This document shows positions 17,521 to 24,702 of a DNA stretch of 41,323 nucleotides, in pieces. The position numbers and the translations under genes were made by a program. The stretch is taken from assembly GCF_002897035.1 (NCBI RefSeq), contig NZ_BAUX01000024.1:1-41323 (forward strand), in the 5' to 3' direction. Position 1 is the stretch's first letter; each line of letters opens with the position of its first letter. The notes beneath the pieces were generated by a model. That model was not told the origin of the DNA. It was given only the letters and a program-made list of their open reading frames with translations, and did not search any database. Source of the DNA: Methylopila sp. Yamaguchi (lineage in GTDB: Bacteria; Pseudomonadota; Alphaproteobacteria; Rhizobiales; Methylopilaceae).

Positions 17521-18072
17521 TCAGGTCATGCGCGCCAGCACCGCGTCCTTGAGGAATAGCCGGTGGTAGAGCGCCGCGGCGACGTGGAGAAGGATCAGGC
17601 CGCCAGCGACGAATCCCAGCGTGGCGTGCACGGCGAGGATCTGCTTCGACAGCTCCTTGTTCTCCGACATGATCCTCGGCATCTCGAACAGCCAGAACAC
17701 GGGGACCGGCGCGCCGAAGGCGTTTGAGCCGGCCCAGCCCAGGATCGGCATCACCAGCAGGATCAGGTAAAGCGTCCAGTGCACCGCGTGCGACAGGCCG
17801 ATCTGCCAGCGCGCCAGCGTCGGCTCCGACGGCGGCGGCGGGTTGGTCAGCCGCCAGGCCAGCCGGACGATCATCAGCGTGAGAATGACGATCCCGGTCG
17901 ATTTGTGCAGGTCGTAGATCGTGTTCTTGGTCGGCCCGTCCGGAATGCTGTCGAGCGACAGGCCGACGATGATCTCCGAGATGACGAAAATCGCCACCAC
18001 CCAGTGCAGCACCTTAGCCGTCGGCGTGTAGCCGCCGGCTGCGGGCGTCCTCGTTGAGGCCGTCAGCGTCAT
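17521..18072 (-). CDS. Cytochrome b561 (CybB-type)
   Basis: 183 residues with four membrane helices. Candidate haem ligands H23, H56, H149 and H163 have spacings (33 and 14) close to those in E. coli CybB, which holds two b haems and oxidises ubiquinol or reacts with superoxide. Typical segments are YTPTAKVLHWVVAIFVISEII, DLHKSTGIVILTLMIVRLAWRL and QILAVHATLGFVAGGLILLHV. The ATG start at 18072 is backed by a strong GGAGGGG 6 bases upstream. This means the gene starts 59 bases inside the upstream RibD-C-like gene. The two are likely cotranscribed. Confidence 0.92.
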   Translation of the reverse strand: MTLTASTRTPAAGGYTPTAKVLHWVVAIFVISEIIVGLSLDSIPDGPTKNTIYDLHKSTGIVILTLMIVRLAWRLTNPPPPSEPTLARWQIGLSHAVHWTLYLILLVMPILGWAGSNAFGAPVPVFWLFEMPRIMSENKELSKQILAVHATLGFVAGGLILLHVAAALYHRLFLKDAVLARMT

Positions 18073-18895
18073 GGCTTACCCCTCCTTCCGCGCGCCGGTT
18101 CTGAGCCGAGCGTCGCATGTCGCAATCGAACAGGATGTCTTCGCCGAGCGTGAACGCGGCGGCGACGGGCCGGCGCGCGAGGTCGAGCCGGTCGATCGGC
18201 GTCAGCGCGAGGCCCGCGCGCCCCGACCCGACCAGCAGCGGGGCGACCATCACATGCAGCCTGTCCACCAAGTCCGCCTCGATGAAGGCGGAAACCGTCG
18301 ACGCGCCTCCCTCGATCAGCACCCGGCGCAGGCCGCGGCGCGCAAGCGCGGCCACGACGTCGCGCGGTTCAATGCGGCCGGCGACGGCCGGCAGATGAAC
18401 CGTCTCCACCCCGGGCGCGGCGCAGTGCGGCGCGCCCTCCGCCCGGATCACGATGCGCCGCGTTCCGTCGTCCGCGAGCAACCGCGCGCCGGCCGGCATG
18501 CGGCCCGCGGGGTCGATCACGACGCGCGCCGGCGAGACGCCCTCGACCCGCCGCACCGTGAGCTGGCAGTCGTCGGCGCAGACCGTTCCGACGCCGACCA
18601 CGACCGCTTCGACGAGCGCCCGCAGGCGGTGCAGGTGATCGAGGCCGCCGGGACCGTTGATGTAGTGCGAGGCGCCGGTCACCGTGGCGACGCGGCCGTC
18701 GAGCGATTGACCGATCTGGGCGACCACAAGGTTGCGCGGGGCCGCCGTCGGCCCGAGCATCCGCAGCAGGGGATGGGACCTGAGATGCGCCGGCGGCGTC
18801 GCGCCGTGGCGTACGGCGCGAACGGCCGCCCAGGCTGCGGCGTCCAGCGCGTCGTCCTTCGGCTCGAGAGCCTCGGGCGAGGCGGATGCGATCAT
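18014..18895 (-). CDS. RibD C-terminal-type reductase domain protein (stand-alone)
   Basis: 293 residues. A RibD_C (dihydrofolate-reductase-like) domain spans about 55-263, with NLVVAQIGQSLDGRVATVTGASHYINGPGGLDHLHRLRA, VGVGTV and LIEGGASTVSAFIEADLVDRLHV-type strands, all diagnostic of pyrimidine-reductase folds. The zinc deaminase domain of full RibD is missing, so it is not the bifunctional riboflavin enzyme. NADPH-dependent reduction of a pterin or pyrimidine is plausible. In methylotrophs such reductases may act in tetrahydromethanopterin synthesis, but this is speculation. The last ~30 residues are Arg-rich and overlap the cytochrome b561 start by 59 bases. Upstream it is divergent from the carbonic anhydrase gene. 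Confidence 0.85.
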   Translation of the reverse strand: MIASASPEALEPKDDALDAAAWAAVRAVRHGATPPAHLRSHPLLRMLGPTAAPRNLVVAQIGQSLDGRVATVTGASHYINGPGGLDHLHRLRALVEAVVVGVGTVCADDCQLTVRRVEGVSPARVVIDPAGRMPAGARLLADDGTRRIVIRAEGAPHCAAPGVETVHLPAVAGRIEPRDVVAALARRGLRRVLIEGGASTVSAFIEADLVDRLHVMVAPLLVGSGRAGLALTPIDRLDLARRPVAAAFTLGEDILFDCDMRRSAQNRRAEGGVSHDADGLNEDARSRRLHADG

Positions 18896-19093
18896 CGGCG
18901 TCCGATCCTAAAGGCGGCGTTGCTCATGCCCTCGAACGGTTCCAGATAGACCCGCCGCGGCGTTCGGCCAGACGGCTCGCGCGAAGATGAGGCCGCGACC
19001 CTCTGCGCGATTGACGGGCGCCCGGCCGGCGTGGTCCGTGCGCCCGGCGCCATTTCCTTTTCAACCCTACGCGGCGACAGGGGGCAGCGGTTC

Positions 19094-19759
19094 ATGAATG
19101 ACGGTCACAGCCCCGCGACGACGCCCGAGCGGGCAGGTTCGCTGGACGCTCTTTTCGACGGTTACCGGCGGTTCCGCGCCGAAGCCTGGCCCGAGCTGCA
19201 ACGCCGTTTCGAGCAGCTCGCCAAGGGGCAATCGCCGAAAGTGATGGTGATCGGGTGCTCGGACAGCCGCGTGGATCCGCAGCAGATCCTGGGGGCGGCG
19301 CCGGGACAGCTGTTCGTGCTGCGCAACGTGGCCGCGCTGGTGCCGCCCTACGCGCCGGATCAGGCGCATCACGGCGCGAGCGCCGCGGTCGAGTTCGCGG
19401 TGCGGGTGCTTCAGGTCCACCGCATCGTCGTGCTGGGCCACGCCGGCTGCGGCGGCGTGAAGGCGCTGTTCCAGGGCGCGCCGGCCGAGGCCTCGGACTT
19501 CGTGGTCAATTGGATGGGCATCGCCGAAGAGGCGCGCGCCAAGGTCGACCCGTCGCTCGACTGGGACGCGCGCGAGAGGTTGGCCGAGCAGGCCTGCGCC
19601 GAGGTGACGGTCGCGAACCTGATGACCTTCCCTTGGGTGCGCGAGCGGGTCGAGGAGGGATCGCTCTCCATCTCCGCCATGCATTTTGGCGTCGCCAACG
19701 GCTGCCTCCGGTGTCGCGACGACGCCCGAGGCGTGTGGTGCGACGTGCCGACGGAATGA
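19094..19759 (+). CDS. Beta-carbonic anhydrase
   Basis: 221 residues. The zinc ligands and dyad are complete: C55-S-D57-S-R59 (GCSDSRVDP), H116 and C119 (GHAGCGGVKAL). It hydrates CO2 to bicarbonate in the cytosol, which supports carboxylases such as those of the ethylmalonyl-CoA pathway. The ATG at 19094 is favoured by GGGGGCAG upstream; the frame is open further but has no family match. The C-terminus (CLRCRDDARGVWCDV) carries extra cysteines and departs from the usual GWxYDIxTG ending. A Fae paralogue starts 25 bases downstream, so the two probably share an operon. Confidence 0.94.
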   Translation: MNDGHSPATTPERAGSLDALFDGYRRFRAEAWPELQRRFEQLAKGQSPKVMVIGCSDSRVDPQQILGAAPGQLFVLRNVAALVPPYAPDQAHHGASAAVEFAVRVLQVHRIVVLGHAGCGGVKALFQGAPAEASDFVVNWMGIAEEARAKVDPSLDWDARERLAEQACAEVTVANLMTFPWVRERVEEGSLSISAMHFGVANGCLRCRDDARGVWCDVPTE

Positions 19760-19784
19760 CGACGACCTTCATAGGAGCTTTCTG

Positions 19785-20324
19785 ATGACCGACATCATCT
19801 TCCGCGCCGGCGAGGCGACCGTTCTGGCCGCCGAGGGCCAGGCGACCGACGCGATGCCGGAGGTTCTGATCGGCGCGGTCAACGGCCCAGTCGGCCAGGC
19901 CTTCGCCTCGATGCTCGGCCAAAGCGTCGGTCACACCCGCATGTTCGCGGTGCGCGACCTCAACCAGCTGGTCCGCCCCGCCACGCTGATGACGTCGAAG
20001 GTGACGATCCCCGGCGCGGAGTACGTCGACCTGCTCGGCGGCGTCGTCCAGGGCGCGATCGCGGACGCCGTGCTCGACTGCGTCATCGACGGCGTGATCC
20101 CCAAGGACATCGTCAACGAGATCTGCATCATCGTGACGGTCTGGCTCGATCTCCGCTGCGCGGAAGACCCGAACCTCGACAAGCCCGACCTCTATCGCAC
20201 GAACTACGAGGCGATGAAGCTCGCCATCAAACGCGCGATGAACAACGAGCCGACGATCGACGAGCTGATCGCGAACCGCAAGACGATCAAGCACTACGCG
20301 CTCGACGGCGTCGTCGAGTACTGA
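19785..20324 (+). CDS. Formaldehyde-activating enzyme paralogue (Fae-like)
   Basis: 179 residues, clearly homologous to Fae, which condenses formaldehyde with tetrahydromethanopterin. Shared features by recall of the Methylobacterium Fae sequence include TLMTSKVTI, VQGAIADAVLDCVIDGVIP and NYEAMKLAIKRAMNNEP (Fae: TLMFNKVTI, VQDAVAEGIIP, NYEATKLSIQRAVNGEP). However, the conserved AHIDL segment with the proposed catalytic His is DAMPEVLIG here, placing Met24 at the His position. It may therefore be a formaldehyde- or pterin-binding paralogue (Fae2/Fae3-type) rather than the main enzyme. A strong AGGAGC site precedes the ATG. It follows the carbonic anhydrase gene by 25 bases. Confidence 0.88.
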   Translation: MTDIIFRAGEATVLAAEGQATDAMPEVLIGAVNGPVGQAFASMLGQSVGHTRMFAVRDLNQLVRPATLMTSKVTIPGAEYVDLLGGVVQGAIADAVLDCVIDGVIPKDIVNEICIIVTVWLDLRCAEDPNLDKPDLYRTNYEAMKLAIKRAMNNEPTIDELIANRKTIKHYALDGVVEY

Positions 20325-20339
20325 GCGCGGCGCCGCCTC

Positions 20340-20762
20340 TCAGTCCTTGTCGTCGGTGATCTTCGCGCGGTCGTCCGGCGGCGCGCCGGGAATGGCGGAG
20401 GCGATCGCCTCGTGGACGATCGCCTGCAGGGCGGAGCTCTTCGCCCGCGCCTCCGCGAAGGCGGCTTCGAGCCGCTCCGGGTCGTAGGGCTGGGCCTTCA
20501 TCGCGACGCGGGTGGCGCGGCGGGCTGTCCGGATGTCGTCGAAGGCCGCCTTAAGCTCGGCGCGCCGCTTCTCCAGGGCGGCGCGGATCGCCCCGCCGGT
20601 GGCGCCGGGGTAGCGGCCGGCGACGGTCTCGATCGTGCTGTCGATCGTGCGGGGGCCGCGTCCGCGCTCGACCGTCGCGAACAGATAGCCGGCGCCGCCG
20701 AGGTTGAGCGCGACCGAGAGCGCGAGCGCGGCGTAGAGCGCCCAGTGCGGCCGTCGCGCCAT
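20340..20762 (-). CDS. Periplasmic heavy-metal sensor-like protein (CnrX/ZraP, Metal_resist type)
   Basis: 140 residues. One N-terminal membrane anchor (about 6-28, ALYAALALSVALNLGGAGYL) is followed by a helical periplasmic domain with TIDSTIETVAGRYPG, the Arg/Lys-rich helices AALEKRRAELKAAFDDIRTARRA and YDPERLEAAFAEARAKSSALQ, and VHEAIASAI. This is the Metal_resist pattern. The HxxxH ligands used by CnrX are not present; only one His (VHEA) and few Met remain, so the sensed signal may differ. ATG 20762 overlaps the anti-sigma stop (TGATG); GTG at 20765 is an alternative. Last gene of the sigma/anti-sigma operon. Confidence 0.8.
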   Translation of the reverse strand: MARRPHWALYAALALSVALNLGGAGYLFATVERGRGPRTIDSTIETVAGRYPGATGGAIRAALEKRRAELKAAFDDIRTARRATRVAMKAQPYDPERLEAAFAEARAKSSALQAIVHEAIASAIPGAPPDDRAKITDDKD

Positions 20763-21178
20763 CACAGGTCCACGTCGTTGAATGCGACGTCGATGGCGTC
20801 GCCGGGATCGTAGCCCGCGCCGGTCGGGCTTGTGGCGAGGCCGAGGCTGACGCCGATCACGACCGCCGCGGCGCAGAGGCCCGCGCTCGCGAGGCCGAAG
20901 CGGCCGGGCGAGCCGAACAGCCGGAACCAGCGGTCCTCGCGCCGCGCCGCGATCTCGCCGACGACCCGAAACGCGAAGCCGTTGGGCGCGGGGGCCTCCG
21001 CCGCGGAGGCGAGAAGGCGCGCGAAACGCTGCGATTCGCTCTGGAGCGCCCGCGCCTCCGCCGACCGCGCCAGCAGCGCCTGGGCTTCCCCGGCGCGGTC
21101 CGCCGGCCAGCGCGCGAGGTCCGGGCTGTAGGCGTCGAGCCGGTCGGCGAAGACGTCGATCTCGGATCCTTTGATCAT
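20762..21178 (-). CDS. Predicted single-span membrane anti-sigma factor
   Basis: 138 residues. A soluble N-terminal part (1-90, charged, with DRLDAYSPDLARWPADRAGEA) would face the cytosol. One membrane helix is at about 93-115 (FGLASAGLCAAAVVIGVSLGLA), and a short acidic tail of about 22 residues faces the periplasm. There is no zinc-binding HxxxCxxC motif, so it is not a ZAS-type anti-sigma. Identification rests on topology and position: it starts 1 base after the ECF sigma stop and ends overlapping the periplasmic sensor gene, which mirrors the CnrH-CnrY-CnrX arrangement of partners. It presumably sequesters the upstream sigma factor. Confidence 0.75.
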   Translation of the reverse strand: MIKGSEIDVFADRLDAYSPDLARWPADRAGEAQALLARSAEARALQSESQRFARLLASAAEAPAPNGFAFRVVGEIAARREDRWFRLFGSPGRFGLASAGLCAAAVVIGVSLGLATSPTGAGYDPGDAIDVAFNDVDL

Positions 21179-21179
21179 C

Positions 21180-21815
21180 TCAGGCCTCCTCACGCCCACG
21201 ATGGCGGGCGCGCAGCGTGCGCCGGGCGCGCACGAGCATCGATTCCACCGCCTTCTCCGTCGTCTCCAGCACCGCGGCGATCTCGGCGTTGGAGCGCTCG
21301 CCGTCGGCGGCCAGCAGGATCGCGGCCCGCTGTCGGGCCGGCAGTTCGAGGATGTCGCGGCGGACGGCGTCGACCGCGTGGCGGTCCCCGAGCGAGCGCT
21401 CGGGGCTTGGGTCCTCGGACGGCGGATCGAAGTGGTCCGCGAACGGCAGCATCCGCCGCAGCCGCTCGCGCCGCGCGCGGTCGACGCAGAGGTTGACCAC
21501 GATGCGGTGCAGCCAGGTCGAGAACCGGGCGACGCCCGGCGTCCAGTTGTGCGCCGCCCGCCAGACCCGCCAGAACGCTTCCTGAACGATGTCCTCGGCC
21601 TCGTTGGCGGAGCCGGTGAAGCGGTGCGCGAGCGCCTGGGCGCGGGGACCATGGCGGGCGACGAGCCGGGCGAAGGCCCGCTGGTCGCCGGCCGCGGCGC
21701 GGGCGACCAGTTCGTCGTCGTCGTCCGCCTCGGCGCGGCCAGGCCGCGGAGGCTCAGGCTCGGACACGGCGCGCCCGACGCGTTCGAGGTTCGCCATGCG
21801 GCCGACGCCCGCCAC
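21180..21815 (-). CDS. ECF sigma factor with membrane anti-sigma partner
   Basis: About 205-211 residues. Region 2 contains ARLVARHGPRAQALAHRF, NEAEDIVQEAFWRVWRAA and FSTWLHRIVVNLCVDRARR. Region 4 contains LPARQRAAILLAADGERSNAEIAAVLETTEKAVESMLVRARRTLR. The start is uncertain: GTG at 21815 or ATG at 21797 (MANLERVGRAV). The N-terminal 30 residues are acidic and Pro-rich and not part of the fold. It is directly followed by its predicted anti-sigma and sensor. The EF-hand gene ends 26 bases upstream on the same strand and may belong to the transcript or regulon. Confidence 0.9.
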   Translation of the reverse strand: MAGVGRMANLERVGRAVSEPEPPRPGRAEADDDDELVARAAAGDQRAFARLVARHGPRAQALAHRFTGSANEAEDIVQEAFWRVWRAAHNWTPGVARFSTWLHRIVVNLCVDRARRERLRRMLPFADHFDPPSEDPSPERSLGDRHAVDAVRRDILELPARQRAAILLAADGERSNAEIAAVLETTEKAVESMLVRARRTLRARHRGREEA

Positions 21816-21841
21816 CCCTCAAGCCCCGCCTCGAGCCTCCC

Positions 21842-22354
21842 TTACTGGGCGGCGCGCCTGGCGTCCGCCTTCTCCGCCCGCTTCTGCAGCGTGCTGACGT
21901 AGTCGTCGAGCTCCGCCTTGGTCACCTTGCCATCCTTGTCGGAGTCGGCGCGCATGAGCCAGGGGGCCGCGCTCGCGGCGAATTCGTCGCGGGTGATCTT
22001 GCCGTCCTTGTCGGCGTCAGCCCGGGCGAGGCGGTCCTTGTGGTTGGCCTTCGCCGGACGGTCGCCGCGGCGCTCGGCCAGGCGGTCGCGGATCGCCTTG
22101 GCCTCGGCCTCGTCGATCACGCCGTCCTTGTTGGTGTCGGCCCTGTCGAAGGCGCGCTTGGAGGCCGCCTCCATCTCGGTCTTGTCGACCGCGCCGTCCT
22201 TGTTCTTGTCGAGCTTGTCGAAGCGCTTCGACATCATCTCGGCGCGCTTCTGCAGGCGGTCCTGACGGGTGTCGCCGTCGCCGGCGGCGGCGGAGGCCGC
22301 GAGCGGGGCGAGGGCGACGGTCGCGGCGAGAGCTGCGGCGGCGATGCGGATCAT
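21842..22354 (-). CDS. Secreted protein with four closely spaced EF-hands (lanmodulin-like spacing)
   Basis: 170 residues. A Sec signal peptide (about 1-23, ending ASAAA) precedes four canonical 12-residue EF loops: DKNKDGAVDKTE (49-60), DTNKDGVIDEAE (73-84), DADKDGKITRDE (113-124) and DSDKDGKVTKAE (137-148). Loops 1-2 and 3-4 are 12 residues apart, against about 24 in calmodulin. Short spacing of this kind is a trait of lanmodulin. Loop position 2 is K/T/A/S rather than the Pro of lanmodulin. Position 9 is Asp in loops 1-2 and Thr in loops 3-4. Ca binding in the periplasm is the default prediction; other metals are open. A perfect AAGGAG site precedes the ATG at 22354. It lies just upstream of the sigma/anti-sigma/sensor genes. 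Confidence 0.88.
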   Translation of the reverse strand: MIRIAAAALAATVALAPLAASAAAGDGDTRQDRLQKRAEMMSKRFDKLDKNKDGAVDKTEMEAASKRAFDRADTNKDGVIDEAEAKAIRDRLAERRGDRPAKANHKDRLARADADKDGKITRDEFAASAAPWLMRADSDKDGKVTKAELDDYVSTLQKRAEKADARRAAQ

Positions 22355-22433
22355 GACGATCTCCTTAATGGGGTGGACCAACGGCCCCTTCGAAGGCTGA
22401 TACGCGGGACGGCGCCGCTCCCTGCGCGCTTTT

Positions 22434-23069
22434 TCACGTCGCGAGCGCGCCGCGGACCAGCCGGCGCAGTTCGGGAACCAGCTCGGCGTCGAACCAGGGG
22501 TTGCGCCTCAGCCAGGCGTTGTTGCGCCACGAAGGGTGCGGCAGCGGCAGAACGCGCGGGGCGGCCGCGCGGTTCAGGACGCGGCGCCAGTCCATCACCG
22601 CTTCGGTCAGCGAGCTCCCGGCGTCTTCCCCCAGATGCCAGCGCTGCGCCGGCCGGCCGACCGCGAGCACCAGCTCGACGTCGGGCAAAGCGGCGAACAC
22701 CGAGGCCCGCCACGCCGGCGCGCACTCCCTGCGGGGCGGCAGATCGCCGCCCTTGGCGTCCTGGCCGGGAAAGCAGAAGCCCATGGGCACCACCGCGATC
22801 CGGGTTTCGTCGTAGAACTCCTCGTCCGTGACCCCCATCCAGCCGCGGAGCCGCACGCCCGAGGGGTCCGTGAACGGCAGTCCGCTGGCGTGCACCCGGG
22901 TGCCCGGCGCCTGGCCGCTGACGACGAGGCGCGCGGACGCCCGCGCCCGGACCACCGGACGGGGCTCGTGCGGCAGCGGCGCCCCGCGCGGGGCGTCGCG
23001 ACAGATCCGGCACCGCCGGATCTCGGCCACCAGCGCGTCGAGGTCGGGACTGGATTGCACGGCGCTCAT
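22434..23069 (-). CDS. Uracil-DNA glycosylase superfamily protein with Fe-S cysteine pattern
   Basis: 211 residues. Four cysteines, C20 and C23 (RRCRICRD), C99 (MGFCFPG) and C116 (RREC), match the 4Fe-4S ligands of family 4 glycosylases. Motif A is SGQAPGTRVHASGLPFTDPSG (51-71), with Gln where family 4 has Glu in GEAPG. Motif B is LPHPSWRNN (HPS at 178-180). It probably removes uracil or another damaged base from DNA, but the altered motif A means the specificity is uncertain. ATG at 23069 (MSAVQSSPDL) is chosen; an upstream ATG at 23096 adds 9 residues. It is divergent from the histidine kinase gene. Confidence 0.85.
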   Translation of the reverse strand: MSAVQSSPDLDALVAEIRRCRICRDAPRGAPLPHEPRPVVRARASARLVVSGQAPGTRVHASGLPFTDPSGVRLRGWMGVTDEEFYDETRIAVVPMGFCFPGQDAKGGDLPPRRECAPAWRASVFAALPDVELVLAVGRPAQRWHLGEDAGSSLTEAVMDWRRVLNRAAAPRVLPLPHPSWRNNAWLRRNPWFDAELVPELRRLVRGALAT

Positions 23070-23164
23070 TTTGCAATTGATCGGTCGCGTCAGCACCCTT
23101 TTAAGCCTTTGGCGGTCATCCTTGCTCCAAACGGGCTCCGGGCGAGGCGGGACGCGATCTCCAC

Positions 23165-24691
23165 GTGGACATGTTCGATCTTCCGGCCATGCGGGACGCC
23201 GAGGGCCGGTCGGGCGAAACGACGACCGAGCGTCGACGCACGGTGACGGCGAAAGTGCGCGCCGAACGCGAGCGGCTGACCTCCACCACGGGCACGCGTC
23301 CGGAGTTCGACGTCGAACTCGCGCGCATCTACGCCCAGAACCGCCTGTCCGCCGTCGCCGTCGTCCTGACGCTCGCGGCCGTCATCGCCGGCGTGTCGAC
23401 GCTGTGGGCCGAACCCCAGTTCGCGATCGCCTGGTTCGCGACGGTGTTCGCCGGCCACGCCCTGATCGGGGCCTTCGCCAAGCGCTTCATGCGCCAGCCG
23501 TCCGAAGGGCTGGACGTGCGGCGCTGGACGACCCGCTTCGTCTTCGCCGAATGCCTCAACGGACTCGCCTGGGGATCGATCGTCGCCCTGCTCAGCGGCG
23601 GCGAGGATTCCGCCGAGCTGATCTCCCTGTTCGTGATGCTCGTCGGCGTCGCGGTCCCGGTCATGCTCGCCGCAAGCGTGCCGGCGGCGGTCTACGCCGG
23701 GACGATCCCCATCGCCCTGGTCGTGGTGGCGGCCTACCTCGCCAAGGGCGGCATCGGCTCCGCGGCGGTCGCGGGAATGACGGCGGGCGTCGAGATCTAT
23801 TTTCTGCTCCTCGCGCGCAAGCTCTACCGCAACGCGCTCGGCGCGCTGGAGTTTCAGGCGGAGAAGGACGCCCTGATCGGCGAGCTGGAGCAGGCCAAGG
23901 CCAACTCCGACGAGGCCCGTCGCCGGGCGGAGGAGGCGAACCTCGCCAAGTCGCGGTTCCTCGCCACCATGAGCCACGAACTGCGCACGCCCCTCAACGC
24001 CATCCTCGGCTTCTCCGAGGTGATGAAGTCGGAGGTCTTCGGGGCCCACGCGGTGCCGACCTACAAGGAGTACGCCGGCGACATCCACCAGAGCGGCCAG
24101 CACCTGCTTCAGCTGATCAACGAGATCCTCGACCTCTCGCGCATCGAGGCCGGTCGCTACGAGCTGCACGAGGAGAGCGTCAGCCTTCCCTATGTGGTGG
24201 AGGACTGCCACCGCCTGTTGAAGCTCCGCGCCAAGAACCGCGGCATCTCGATCCGGGAGGTCTACGAGGCCAACCTTCCGCCGCTCTGGGCGGACGAGCG
24301 CGCGCTGCGCCAGATCACGCTCAACCTGCTGTCGAACGCGATCAAGTTCACCCCGCAGGGCGGGGAGATCCGGCTGAAGGTCGGCTGGATGGCCTCGGGC
24401 GGCCAGTATCTGTCGGTGTCGGATTCGGGCCCCGGAATCCCCGAAAACGAGATCCCGACGGTGCTCGCCTCCTTCGGCCAGGGCAGCCTCGCCATCAAGA
24501 CCGCGGAGCAGGGCGCCGGGCTCGGCCTGCCGATCGTGAAGGGGCTCGTCGATCTTCACGGCGGCCACTTTTCGCTGAAGAGCCGGCTGCGGGAAGGCAC
24601 CGAGGTCATCGTCGCCTTCCCCGCAGCGCGCGTGATGAGCACGCTCGCGCCGATCAAGCAGTACGCCGACGATCTGCGCCGGGTGGTCTGA
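23165..24691 (+). CDS. Membrane sensor histidine kinase (DivJ/PleC/PdhS-like kinase core)
   Basis: 508 residues. An N-terminal cytosolic segment is followed by about five or six membrane helices (60-215), a coiled coil (228-262, EKDALIGELEQAKANSDEARRRAEEAN) and a HisKA domain with H271 in ATMSHELRTPLNAILGFSE. The HATPase domain shows NLLSNAIKFTP (N box), DSGPGIP (G1) and GAGLGLPIVKGLV (G2). The kinase core resembles alphaproteobacterial cell-cycle kinases acting on DivK, but the sensor region is distinct and the assignment is tentative. There is no adjacent response regulator. Start is GTG 23165 or ATG 23171; no strong ribosome-binding site separates them. Confidence 0.9.
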   Translation: MDMFDLPAMRDAEGRSGETTTERRRTVTAKVRAERERLTSTTGTRPEFDVELARIYAQNRLSAVAVVLTLAAVIAGVSTLWAEPQFAIAWFATVFAGHALIGAFAKRFMRQPSEGLDVRRWTTRFVFAECLNGLAWGSIVALLSGGEDSAELISLFVMLVGVAVPVMLAASVPAAVYAGTIPIALVVVAAYLAKGGIGSAAVAGMTAGVEIYFLLLARKLYRNALGALEFQAEKDALIGELEQAKANSDEARRRAEEANLAKSRFLATMSHELRTPLNAILGFSEVMKSEVFGAHAVPTYKEYAGDIHQSGQHLLQLINEILDLSRIEAGRYELHEESVSLPYVVEDCHRLLKLRAKNRGISIREVYEANLPPLWADERALRQITLNLLSNAIKFTPQGGEIRLKVGWMASGGQYLSVSDSGPGIPENEIPTVLASFGQGSLAIKTAEQGAGLGLPIVKGLVDLHGGHFSLKSRLREGTEVIVAFPAARVMSTLAPIKQYADDLRRVV

Positions 24692-24702
24692 CGGTACCGG
24701 CG

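Noticed and set aside
18014-18895. Annotation as bifunctional RibD
   Set aside because: The zinc deaminase domain (HAE and PCxxxxxxxxC) is absent; no other rib gene lies nearby.
19785-20324. Annotation as canonical formaldehyde-activating enzyme
   Set aside because: The conserved His is replaced by Met and overall similarity looks moderate, so it is called a paralogue.
21842-22354. Annotation as lanmodulin
   Set aside because: The loops lack the position-2 proline typical of lanmodulin and the central gap is 28 residues; spacing alone is not enough for the name.
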